Part shown: positions 7,565-14,171 of the stretch, piece by piece | How positions within the stretch are numbered: the stretch's first letter is position 1 | How the letters are laid out: every line of letters begins with the position of its first letter | DNA from: an uncultured Desulfobacterium sp. | Lineage (GTDB): Bacteria > Desulfobacterota > Desulfobacteria > Desulfobacterales > Desulfobacteraceae | Direction: 5' to 3' | Length of the DNA stretch: 20,481 nucleotides | NCBI GenBank assembly: GCA_937124525.1 | Contig: CAKZLA010000458.1 | Coordinates: 1-20,481 of the forward strand | The notes under the pieces: generated by a model | What the model was told of the DNA's origin: nothing | What the model saw: only the letters and a program-made list of their open reading frames with translations | Databases searched by the model: none | Program-made: the position numbers and the translations under genes

Positions 7565-8119
7565 TTAAATTTTATTAATGGTTTCAAAAATATTTTTATG
7601 TTGAATGGAGATATCCAGGCCCAGTTCCGCAGCCTTGGTTCTCAGGGCTTCAAACAGATGGGCCTGGTCTGTGGTGTGAGTCACTGCGATTTCATACACC
7701 ATGATATTGGCATTGGGGTCATCCCCTCCTTTGAACACCGCTGTAAGGTTGGTGACGTTGACCTCATGGGCCGCAATGATTTGCGTAAATCTGGCCACAA
7801 GCCCTTTCTGGTCAGGGCCAATGGTGGTGATGAGAAAGGTTTCTGAAGTCCCGGATACCTGTTTCTCATCCGAAGGGGAGATCTGATCAATATATATCTG
7901 GAGTCCTTCACCGGAAATATCCTGATTGAGGCGTTGATGCAGCGTCTTCATCTCCAGTGACTCCGGCGGTTCTACAATGAAAAAACCTGAAAATTCATTT
8001 TGAAGGATCATTTGATTAACATTTTGAAGGTTGCAGTCAAGCGCATATAAACTTGCAGATACCTTGGCGATAATTCCAGGCCTGTCCTTGCCCAGAACGG
8101 TGATAATTAATTTTTCCAT
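7565..8119 (-). CDS. Double-ACT-domain protein (GcvR/UPF0237-like), 184 aa
   Basis: Two ACT domains are seen. The first opens ITVLGKDRPGIIAKVSASLY (about 5-24) and the second FLITTIGPDQKGLVARF (about 94-110), each with the glycine turn between strand 1 and helix 1 used for amino-acid binding in the family. There is no DNA-binding or enzyme domain. Single-ACT UPF0237 proteins are about 90 aa, so this is a two-domain form like GcvR. It is first in an operon with UPF0210 and probably senses a small ligand for that partner; this is inference. The ATG at 8119 has AGGAG 9 nt upstream. A long hairpin (8188-8285) lies in its leader or promoter region. Confidence 0.88.
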   Translation of the reverse strand: MEKLIITVLGKDRPGIIAKVSASLYALDCNLQNVNQMILQNEFSGFFIVEPPESLEMKTLHQRLNQDISGEGLQIYIDQISPSDEKQVSGTSETFLITTIGPDQKGLVARFTQIIAAHEVNVTNLTAVFKGGDDPNANIMVYEIAVTHTTDQAHLFEALRTKAAELGLDISIQHKNIFETINKI

Positions 8120-8153
8120 GGCTGAAAACTCCTGATTCTTTTATCCCTGGACC

Positions 8154-8291
8154 GTAAATATTCGGGTTGATAATATAAATGTTTGGAGTTTGGCGAGTGC
8201 CCCATATTCGCCATTGGGACTGCGTAGCATACTAATGCTATGTGAGCAGGCCAAACCATAGGTGAATATGGGGTGCTGGCCGAATATTTAC
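8154..8291. repeat. Long imperfect palindrome in front of the ACT/UPF0210 operon
   Basis: CCCCATATTC (8200-8209) pairs perfectly with GAATATGGGG (8264-8273). Outside this, 8188-8199 pairs with 8274-8285 through mostly Watson-Crick and G-T pairs. Inside, CC and TGG segments pair (8211-8217 with 8256-8262), and CGTAGCAT/ATGCTATG (8223-8230/8235-8242) caps it with a 4-nt loop. A separate outer pair, GTAAATATTCGG (8154-8165) with CCGAATATTTAC (8280-8291), is 12/12 and competes with the lower stem. It could be a 5' leader structure, a dispersed palindromic repeat or a small RNA. Confidence 0.65.
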
Positions 8292-8658
8292 TGGAACTCC
8301 TGGGATCTATTATTTAATTAACAGCACAAAGGACCTCCGCCCCCGTGTGCCAAAGTTGAAATCCAAAAATTGAGTTAATAAACCATTCCGGCAAAGAGGT
8401 AAACTAAAAATATTGATGTTTGATAAAACTATGATTATACTGATTCCCATCCGGTTTTTAAAGTCATGTACCAGGGGCATGGCAAAAATTTTGTGGAAAG
8501 AGGTTGATTTTAATGCCCCAAAAACGGATTCCGGGTGAGCGATGGGGTTATGAAATCCGAAAATGAGGTAAGGGATGCAGCCTTTTTATGGATGGTAAGA
8601 TCTGTCCGGCTGTATGGAGTTTGTCCTTTTATTATTTACCCATTGGCCTTAAGTCCTT

Positions 8659-8720
8659 CCATTTGCATCCCATGCTGTGTTCAGTGAGATGTTAACACAT
8701 CACATGCAGTATACAAATGG
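8659..8720 (+). repeat. Imperfect hairpin upstream of the membrane/DHH-CBS operon
   Basis: CCATTTG (8659-8665) pairs with CAAATGG (8714-8720), CATG (8671-8674) with CATG (8703-8706), and TGTGTT (8676-8681) with AACACA (8694-8699), leaving a 12-nt loop and small internal loops. It ends 36 nt before the start codon at 8757, so in a transcript it would stand just before the ribosome binding site. A cis-acting leader or an operator are the simplest readings. Confidence 0.5.
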
Positions 8721-8756
8721 AAACGGCCCATGGGATATTTGGAGTAGGAAAGTTAA

Positions 8757-9590
8757 ATGTCAGAAAAAGGCTGGTCAGCGTTTATCAAGGACTATAAGGT
8801 TGTATTGTTGATTGTCATCGTTGGTTTCTTTCTCATAGAACTACAGATACTGGTGATGTCCTCCATGAAATCCGGCAGACAATCCTGGTTAAAGGTGGTG
8901 GATGACGGAGGGCAGATTATTTATGAGGTCAAAGGGTCTACCCTGACCAATTTTAATAAATACTATTTTGAAAATACCTTCGGGGCACTGGACCAATACC
9001 AGGTGAAACTTTATACCAAGGAGATTCCCTTTCCCTTCAGGGCATGGCTGTCGGCATCTGTGGGAATTCCTGTGGGGCTGATTCTCATGCTGGCCTTTGT
9101 GCTCAAGGCTGCCAAATCGTTGCTCCAGGGAAAAGATGAAGACGTTGATGTGTTTGATAATAAGGGAGAAAATCCCCAGGGGCGTGCCAGGAAACTGCTC
9201 TTTAGTGCTGGCCGTCTCAATATTTTTATCATTGGATTTTTGCTCATCAGTGCGGTGCTGCTCTATTGGATTATACCCAACATGCTCACCTTTCTTGCCA
9301 AGGCTGGCATTGAGACCTTTGAACATTACAAATATTTTTTCATGGCCATCATTGGTGTCCTGTTTCTTTTGTTTGCCTGGTTCATGTATATGAGATATCA
9401 ACTGGCCCGGAAAAGCATGGATGCCCAGACGGAAATTCGTAAATTTGAACTCCAGCTCCAACATGAAAGACAATTAAGCGGTATTCCGGCCCTGGGCTAT
9501 GATGGCGGTGAAAAACCCCAGCTCATTGGATATGAAGATGCCGATGTGAAAGATGTCTCCGGGGAAGCCAGGATGGAGACCCAGGCATGA
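8757..9590 (+). CDS. Membrane protein of unknown function, 277 aa, four predicted TM helices
   Basis: I do not recognise the family. Hydrophobic segments lie at about 14-36, 97-117, 154-182 and 190-212. Between the first two is a roughly 60-residue soluble loop (SWLKVVDDGGQIIYEVKG onward), which would be extracytoplasmic if the N-terminus is inside. Between helices 2 and 3 is an acidic loop (KDEDVDVF). After helix 4 comes a charged, probably coiled-coil tail (RKSMDAQTEIRKFELQLQHE). GGAGTAGGAAAG precedes the ATG at 8757. The stop overlaps the DHH-CBS start by ATGA, so the products are made together and may work together. The tail could dock the soluble phosphoesterase to the membrane, which is inference only. 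Confidence 0.85.
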   Translation: MSEKGWSAFIKDYKVVLLIVIVGFFLIELQILVMSSMKSGRQSWLKVVDDGGQIIYEVKGSTLTNFNKYYFENTFGALDQYQVKLYTKEIPFPFRAWLSASVGIPVGLILMLAFVLKAAKSLLQGKDEDVDVFDNKGENPQGRARKLLFSAGRLNIFIIGFLLISAVLLYWIIPNMLTFLAKAGIETFEHYKYFFMAIIGVLFLLFAWFMYMRYQLARKSMDAQTEIRKFELQLQHERQLSGIPALGYDGGEKPQLIGYEDADVKDVSGEARMETQA

Positions 9591-10885
9591 AAATTATCAC
9601 CACACATAAGGGAACGGACTTTGATGCCCTGGCCTCCCTGGTGGCGGGAAAATTGCTTTATCCTGGAGCCAGGGCTGTTTTGCCCCATGTGATTAATCCT
9701 AACCTTAAGGGGTTTCTTTCCATTCATAAGGATTTTTTTGGTTTTTATTCCCCCCGGGAAATCAATCTGGATGAGGTCACAGAACTTGTGGTGGTGGATA
9801 CCAATACCTGGAAGCGACTGGATGGCATGGAGGCGTTGCAAACGCGTAAGGATTTGAGAATAACGGTGTGGGACCATCATGTAAATGGGGACATTGAGGC
9901 CCATGAGCTGCACCGGGAAGAGTGTGGGGCCAATATCACCTTGATGATCCGGGAGTTAAAGGCCCAGCGAAAACTATTGTCCCCCATACAGGCCACTCTT
10001 TTTCTCATGGGGCTGTACGAAGATACCGGTAATTTGACCTTTGCCTCCACCTTGGCCGAAGATGCCCTGGCCGCGGCTTATCTTCTGGAACGAAAGGCTG
10101 ATTTACAGATTTTGTCCACCTTTTTGCGCCAGGCCTATGGCAAGCAGCAAAAAGATATTTTATTTGAAATGATTCAACAGGCAGACAGAAGCGATGTGGC
10201 AGGATTTAATGTGAGCATTGTTTCCATGGACATCACCGGACATATTCAGAACCTCTCCATGGTGGTTCAGATGTATCGCGAGATTGTCAATGTGGACGCG
10301 GCCTTTGGTATCTTTAAAGATGGTGAACGAAATCGCTGCATGGTCATTGGCAGGAGCAACATTGATGGGATTAACATCGGTTCGATCATGCGAAGCATGG
10401 GCGGTGGCGGTCATCCCGGGGCAGGTTCAGCACTTTTGAAAAATACGAATCCAGCAGTCATCCAGGAGATGATTGAAGAGATGCTCAAAGGCAACCAGTA
10501 CTCGTCGGTGCAGCTATCTGATATCATGTCCTATCCCGTTGTCACGGTGGATGAGAATACCATTGTGGATGACGTGGCCATGATATTGCGTGAGCAAGGC
10601 TGTACTGGCATGCCCGTGGTGGACAGCGATAACCGCATGGTCGGCATCATTTCCCGCCGGGATTTTAAAAAAATAAGAAAAGACTGCCACATGCGTTCAC
10701 CGGTAAAGGCATTCATGAGCCGGGATGTGGTGTCCATATCTTCCCACAGCAGTGCCATTGACGCTGCACGCCTCATGATCAAGCATGATATTGGCAGGAT
10801 TCCCGTTATCCACGATGATAAAATCATCGGCATTGTCACCCGCTCTGACACCATGGTGTATTTTTATGATATCCTTCCAGACTGA
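9587..10885 (+). CDS. DHH-family phosphoesterase with tandem CBS domains, 432 aa
   Basis: The DHH domain has H7, D11 and D13 (THKGTDFDALAS), D71 (VVVDT), D96-H97-H98 (VWDHHVNGD) and D146 (YEDTG). The DHHA1 domain ends in GGGGHPGAG (272-280). Two CBS motifs follow (about 312-364 and 375-427), expected to bind an adenine nucleotide. The order DHH-DHHA1-CBS-CBS matches the N-terminal half of the long A-adding tRNA nucleotidyltransferase-like proteins of deltaproteobacteria. The polymerase domain is absent: translation stops after YFYDILPD and nothing similar follows. All expected metal ligands are present, so it is probably an active, nucleotide-regulated phosphodiesterase acting on nanoRNA or a (cyclic) dinucleotide. 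The substrate is not known. It is coupled to the membrane gene upstream. Confidence 0.9.
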   Translation: MKIITTHKGTDFDALASLVAGKLLYPGARAVLPHVINPNLKGFLSIHKDFFGFYSPREINLDEVTELVVVDTNTWKRLDGMEALQTRKDLRITVWDHHVNGDIEAHELHREECGANITLMIRELKAQRKLLSPIQATLFLMGLYEDTGNLTFASTLAEDALAAAYLLERKADLQILSTFLRQAYGKQQKDILFEMIQQADRSDVAGFNVSIVSMDITGHIQNLSMVVQMYREIVNVDAAFGIFKDGERNRCMVIGRSNIDGINIGSIMRSMGGGGHPGAGSALLKNTNPAVIQEMIEEMLKGNQYSSVQLSDIMSYPVVTVDENTIVDDVAMILREQGCTGMPVVDSDNRMVGIISRRDFKKIRKDCHMRSPVKAFMSRDVVSISSHSSAIDAARLMIKHDIGRIPVIHDDKIIGIVTRSDTMVYFYDILPD

Positions 10886-10930
10886 TCATTGGCCTGACAA
10901 TTATGACGGCTGGCTGATATTATGACCAAG

Positions 10931-10941
10931 CCCCCCCCCCC
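10931..10941 (+). repeat. Poly-C tract (11 C) just upstream of the SDR ribosome binding site
   Basis: Eleven consecutive C residues end 20 nt before the ATG of the SDR gene and 10 nt before its GGAG. Tracts of this length are prone to slipped-strand length change in other bacteria, and this position could alter promoter spacing or translation. The exact length may also be affected by sequencing error. Confidence 0.8.
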
Positions 10942-10961
10942 TTAGAGTTGTGGAGAAATAA

Positions 10962-11870
10962 ATGGAAAATGTAAATTTTGATGGTAGAGTGGCAATCGTG
11001 ACAGGCGCAGGGCAGGGTATTGGCAGGATGTATGCCCTGGAACTTGCCCGCAGGGGTGCCAAAGTGGTTATCAATGATCTTGGCGTCAGCCGGGATGGCG
11101 TTGGAACCGACACATCCGCTGCAGATAGCGTGGTTGAAGAAATCCTTTCAACCGGGGGGCAGGCCGTTGCCAATTATGATTCTGTGGCCACCATGGCAGG
11201 TGGTGAAAATATAGTAAAAACCGCTGTGGACACCTATGGAACGGTTGATATCCTGATTAACAACGCCGGAATTCTCAGGGATAAATCTTTCATGAAAATG
11301 ACCGAAGATGAATGGGACCTGGTCATTGGCGTTCACCTCAAGGGAGCATTTTGCGTCACCCAGCCCGCCATCAAAATAATGAAAGCCAATAACTATGGCA
11401 GGGTTGTTTTTACGGCATCTGTATCTGGTCTTTACGGCAATTTTGGTCAGACAAATTATGGGGCCGCCAAAATGGCGCTGGTGGGAATCATGAACTCCTT
11501 AAAGCTTGAAGTCAGCAAATATGATATCAAGATAAACACCATTGCCCCCACGGCATGGTCCCGCATGACAGCAGATGTATTTCCTCCGGAATTTGAAGAA
11601 AAGATGAATCCCCAATTCAATGAGCCCATGGTTCTTTATCTGTGTTCCCAGGAGAATACTGTGTGTGGACATACCTATGCCATGGGGGCGGGCTGGTACG
11701 GACGCACCGCCGTTGTTTCCGGAGACGGTATGTGCATGGGCGATGCAAAGCGCCCCATAACCGTTGAGGAAATCAGGGATAATTTTAATAAAATATCCGA
11801 TATGGAGAACAAAAGAGAGCACCAAAGCGGACTTGGCATGTTTGAATACATGGGACCGCTGTTGGGTTAA
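10962..11870 (+). CDS. Short-chain dehydrogenase, (3R)-hydroxyacyl-CoA dehydrogenase (HSD17B4) type, 302 aa
   Basis: This is a classical SDR with cofactor motif TGAGQGIG (14-21), NNAG (100-103) and catalytic S153, Y166 and K170 (NYGAAK). The segments VVINDLGVSRDG and SGLYGNFGQTNYGAAK closely resemble the dehydrogenase domain of peroxisomal multifunctional enzyme type 2, and the extra C-terminal length beyond 250 aa fits that group. It probably oxidises (3R)-hydroxyacyl-CoA, or reduces the 3-ketoacyl form, with NAD(P). It stands 76 bp after the DHH-CBS gene. The ATG at 10962 has GGAG 6 nt upstream, preceded by the poly-C tract. Its transcript ends at a strong terminator directly after the stop. 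The precise substrate is unknown. Confidence 0.9.
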   Translation: MENVNFDGRVAIVTGAGQGIGRMYALELARRGAKVVINDLGVSRDGVGTDTSAADSVVEEILSTGGQAVANYDSVATMAGGENIVKTAVDTYGTVDILINNAGILRDKSFMKMTEDEWDLVIGVHLKGAFCVTQPAIKIMKANNYGRVVFTASVSGLYGNFGQTNYGAAKMALVGIMNSLKLEVSKYDIKINTIAPTAWSRMTADVFPPEFEEKMNPQFNEPMVLYLCSQENTVCGHTYAMGAGWYGRTAVVSGDGMCMGDAKRPITVEEIRDNFNKISDMENKREHQSGLGMFEYMGPLLG

Positions 11871-11873
11871 TGG

Positions 11874-11901
11874 GTTAAGACACTCATGTCTTAACTTTTT
11901 T
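11874..11901 (+). terminator. Intrinsic terminator after the SDR gene
   Basis: GTTAAGACA (11874-11882) pairs perfectly with TGTCTTAAC (11887-11895) around a 4-nt loop, followed by six T (11896-11901). It is a complete Rho-independent terminator on the plus strand, 3 nt after the SDR stop. The stem overlaps the stop codon and last codons of the convergent OleC-like gene. On the minus strand no T-run follows, so it works mainly for the SDR. Confidence 0.9.
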
Positions 11902-13536
11902 ATCAGCCCACAGGGCCAGTTTTTCCCTGAAAATTTTGGAGTTATGACGGATATCCACGGGAAAGGCCGGGTGGATGAATATGTGCTCAATGGCATCGGC
12001 CAGGGGATGTTTGTCTGCCATGGCATACAGCTCTTCCAGAAGTTTCTGGGTGTTTGTCACGCCGGACTCCGCCTCAATGCACATGACAGCCGTCTGCATG
12101 TCCCGGGGACCCACACCGGTGAGGGCACTCCTGAACACCTGGGGATGATTGTTGAATACGGCTTCAATCGGAATGGTGAATAGCGGACCTTTACCGGTGG
12201 TAACCCGGTGGCTTTTTCTGCCGCAGAACCAGATGCGTCCCTTGGTATCCCTCCAGGCCAGATCTCCCATGCGGTGCCAGACACCCCCATCTCCATCTTC
12301 AATTTTAGCCAGCAGGTCCGCCCCGGGATTGTTAAAATAGCCGGAGGTCACCAAGGGGGCTTTGACCACAATTTCCCCCACCTCATTGGCTGGTATTTTG
12401 AGATCATCATGCCATTGGTCAATGGGATCATCGGTGATGGTGATGATTTCAATGGCCGCATCACCAATGGGATAGCCCACACACATGCCAAATCCCTGTT
12501 CGCTCAAATGGCGGGTTTCGGAAAGGATTTCCTTGCTGCCAATGGAAATAATGGGCACCGCCTCTGTGGCACCATAGGGGGTGTGTATTTCAGTGTCCGA
12601 CACCAGCATGGTGGAAAATTGTTCGATATTGGCCGGGGTTACCGGTGCACCGGCAGACACCACACGCTTTAGGGAGGGCAGTTTAACCCCCATCTCCTTT
12701 CCAAATTTTCCCACCCGGTTGAGCAGGGCAGGGGAGGCAAACATGTTGGTCACCCCCTGGTTTTCAATGGCTTCAATGATTTTTTCCGGGTTGACCTGGG
12801 CCGGTTTTGTGGGGTCCATGTCCGGAATAACCGCAGTCATACCAAGAGCCGGATCAAACAGGGCAAACAAGGGAAAGGTGGGCAGATCTATTTCATCCGG
12901 ACCTATGTGAAAGTGATCCCGGATTTGCCGAAGCTGGGCATCAAAGTTGGCATGGCTGTAAATGACCCCCTTGGCAGGGCCGGTGCTGCCCGTGGTAAAG
13001 AGAATGGCTGCGGTTTCATGGGGGGCTGTGGACACCGTGGGAAAGGGGGTATCTGTCTCATGGGCAAGCAGTTGGTCCAGACTCAGCCCCCCCCACAATA
13101 TGCGTTTACCCACAGTGACACAGGTGGTGACGGTTTTAAAACACCACGGTTTGAGTATTCTTAAAAAATGGGCCTTTTCAATGCCGATGAACGCGGAGGG
13201 GGTTCCCTGTTTGAAACAAGACAGCATCCTTTTGACCCCCATGCCGGGGTCCACCACCACAGGCACGGCACCCACCTTGAAAAGGGCAAAAATAATGGTG
13301 AAAAAATCCAGACCCGGTGGCACCATCAAGATGGTCCGGGTCCCCCGGGTGATGCCGTTTTCCTCAAAGGCAAAGGCCAGGTTGTCCGAGGCCATGTCAA
13401 GCTGGCTAAAGGTCATGTGGCTGTAAAGTACCCGCCCCTTTGCATCCCTGGAGTTGGGAACCACCACCGCTCTTTTATAAGGAAAGGTTTCTGCGCTTTT
13501 TTTCAACCAGGAGGAAATATTCATAATATCATTCAT
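11884..13536 (-). CDS. OleC-like AMP-forming ligase (beta-lactone synthetase / acyl-CoA ligase family), 550 aa
   Basis: The ANL-superfamily motifs are present: phosphate loop FTTGSTGPAKG (180-190), YGATEA (321-326), the aspartate motif in WHRMGDLAWRD, and the C-terminal catalytic lysine K534 in RHNSKIFREKLALWA. FALFDPALGMTAVIPDMDP (224-242) resembles the OleC subgroup, which makes beta-lactones from beta-hydroxy acids with ATP on the route to long-chain olefins. The usual OleA, OleB and OleD neighbours are not here, so a plain fatty-acid:CoA ligase cannot be excluded. The ATG at 13536 is preceded by AACAGG. The coding strand has a run of eight G (13087-13094). It is convergent with the SDR, which is not of the OleD type. 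Confidence 0.88.
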   Translation of the reverse strand: MNDIMNISSWLKKSAETFPYKRAVVVPNSRDAKGRVLYSHMTFSQLDMASDNLAFAFEENGITRGTRTILMVPPGLDFFTIIFALFKVGAVPVVVDPGMGVKRMLSCFKQGTPSAFIGIEKAHFLRILKPWCFKTVTTCVTVGKRILWGGLSLDQLLAHETDTPFPTVSTAPHETAAILFTTGSTGPAKGVIYSHANFDAQLRQIRDHFHIGPDEIDLPTFPLFALFDPALGMTAVIPDMDPTKPAQVNPEKIIEAIENQGVTNMFASPALLNRVGKFGKEMGVKLPSLKRVVSAGAPVTPANIEQFSTMLVSDTEIHTPYGATEAVPIISIGSKEILSETRHLSEQGFGMCVGYPIGDAAIEIITITDDPIDQWHDDLKIPANEVGEIVVKAPLVTSGYFNNPGADLLAKIEDGDGGVWHRMGDLAWRDTKGRIWFCGRKSHRVTTGKGPLFTIPIEAVFNNHPQVFRSALTGVGPRDMQTAVMCIEAESGVTNTQKLLEELYAMADKHPLADAIEHIFIHPAFPVDIRHNSKIFREKLALWADKKVKT

Positions 13537-13794
13537 AAAAAACCTGTTCTGCTGTGTGTGACTTGATTAGTATGTGTTATTGGTTGATTTATGTCAGACG
13601 TATTAACTTTTAAAGTTCAGGGTTGATCGTAACGTCAGCTACCTATGTTAATCGGGGGGCGACTGCCAAACAGAAGCCCCAGAATGCATCCCTGACACCT
13701 CAACTTTCCTTATATCGGCCAACAAATATTGAAAATAACATAATGCCGCCCCCAACGGCTGCCCTGACCGGAACGGGAACGTCGGAGGCTCTGC

Positions 13795-13824
13795 TGTGGG
13801 CACTCCCCGGTGCCACATTTTTTT
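13795..13824 (+). terminator. Orphan intrinsic terminator
   Basis: TGTGG and CAC (13795-13803, with G13800 bulged) pair with GTGCCACA (13810-13817) around a 6-nt loop, followed by seven T (13818-13824). The structure is a good plus-strand terminator, yet no plus-strand gene is called between the OleC-like start and this point. It could end a short untranslated RNA or be the relic of a lost gene. Confidence 0.6.
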
Positions 13825-13852
13825 ATAACTGTCACGGGCAGTTATATAAAAA
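13818..13852. repeat. Palindrome TATAACTG/CAGTTATA flanked by T and A runs
   Basis: TATAACTG (13824-13831) pairs perfectly with CAGTTATA (13839-13846) around a 7-nt loop. The flanking T-run and A-run add about five more pairs after one mismatch. The T-run is shared with the preceding terminator, so the two structures compete. Bases 13817-13841 match the reverse complement of 6119-6143 at 23 of 25 positions. Confidence 0.55.
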
Positions 13853-14171
13853 ACATCTCATTTTCGGATGTTACGTACTCTGGACATTTATTTCAGATTT
13901 TATCTGTTTTGTCAGTATTTTTTTTCTAAATTCATTGAAAAGCTATATTCGTTCCAAACAATGGAGGCGCTCCCTTGACGAACAAACTTGACCCATGTAC
14001 TCTAATCTTGCTTGATAATTCTTGTTCAGGGGTTATTATATCGTCAACTACCCAAGCCTGAAGAGCTTGGTTTTGAAAAAGTTCAAGTTCAACAAGTTTA
14101 GAAATCGCTTTTACAGAATTTCTGGTGTGTCCGAAATTAAGAATTGTTGTTCGGAAAAAAGGCGTTAAAAG

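Larger units (their letters stand above)
8120..8756. other. 637-bp divergent intergenic region with two long hairpins
   Basis: No coding frame is supported. The region separates the ACT/UPF0210 operon (-) from the membrane/DHH-CBS operon (+). It holds a structured segment at 8154-8291 near the ACT gene and a second imperfect hairpin at 8659-8720 near the membrane gene. The middle (about 8310-8650) shows nothing convincing. A weak sigma-54-like pattern there was considered and rejected. Confidence 0.65.
13537..14171. other. 635-bp intergenic region, no supported gene
   Basis: The region lies between the divergent OleC-like and DUF2868 genes. Two open frames here (plus 13623-13991, 122 aa; minus 13932-14183, 83 aa) lack a ribosome binding site and recognisable sequence and are not called. 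It contains an orphan terminator (13795-13824), an adjoining palindrome (13818-13852) sharing sequence with the UPF0210 3' end, an odd palindrome AACTTTTAAAGTT near 13605-13620, and a small hairpin TCCGAA/TTCGGA (14130-14155) just before the DUF2868 start. Confidence 0.6.

Noticed and set aside
8479..8494. Sigma-54-like promoter, TGGCAAAAATTTTGTG
   Set aside because: The -24 GG is present but the -12 GC is GT, and it lies about 260 bp before the nearest plus-strand gene.
10886..10961. Possible missing polymerase domain of the DHH-CBS protein, lost through a frameshift
   Set aside because: No frame after the stop resembles a nucleotidyltransferase before the SDR gene begins, so the protein is either naturally short or cleanly truncated.
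13645..13816. Minus-strand frame with one in-frame TGA that could be read as selenocysteine (hydrophobic VGGGIMLFSIFVGRYKES, then GVRDAFWGFCLAVAPRLT)
   Set aside because: Only about 57 codons, no recognised selenoprotein context, no clear SECIS hairpin after the TGA and no good start; chance or a gene remnant is more likely.
13623..13991. Plus-strand open frame of 122 aa
   Set aside because: No ribosome binding site, odd composition in the first half and a low-complexity hydrophobic second half; it runs through a terminator and a palindrome.
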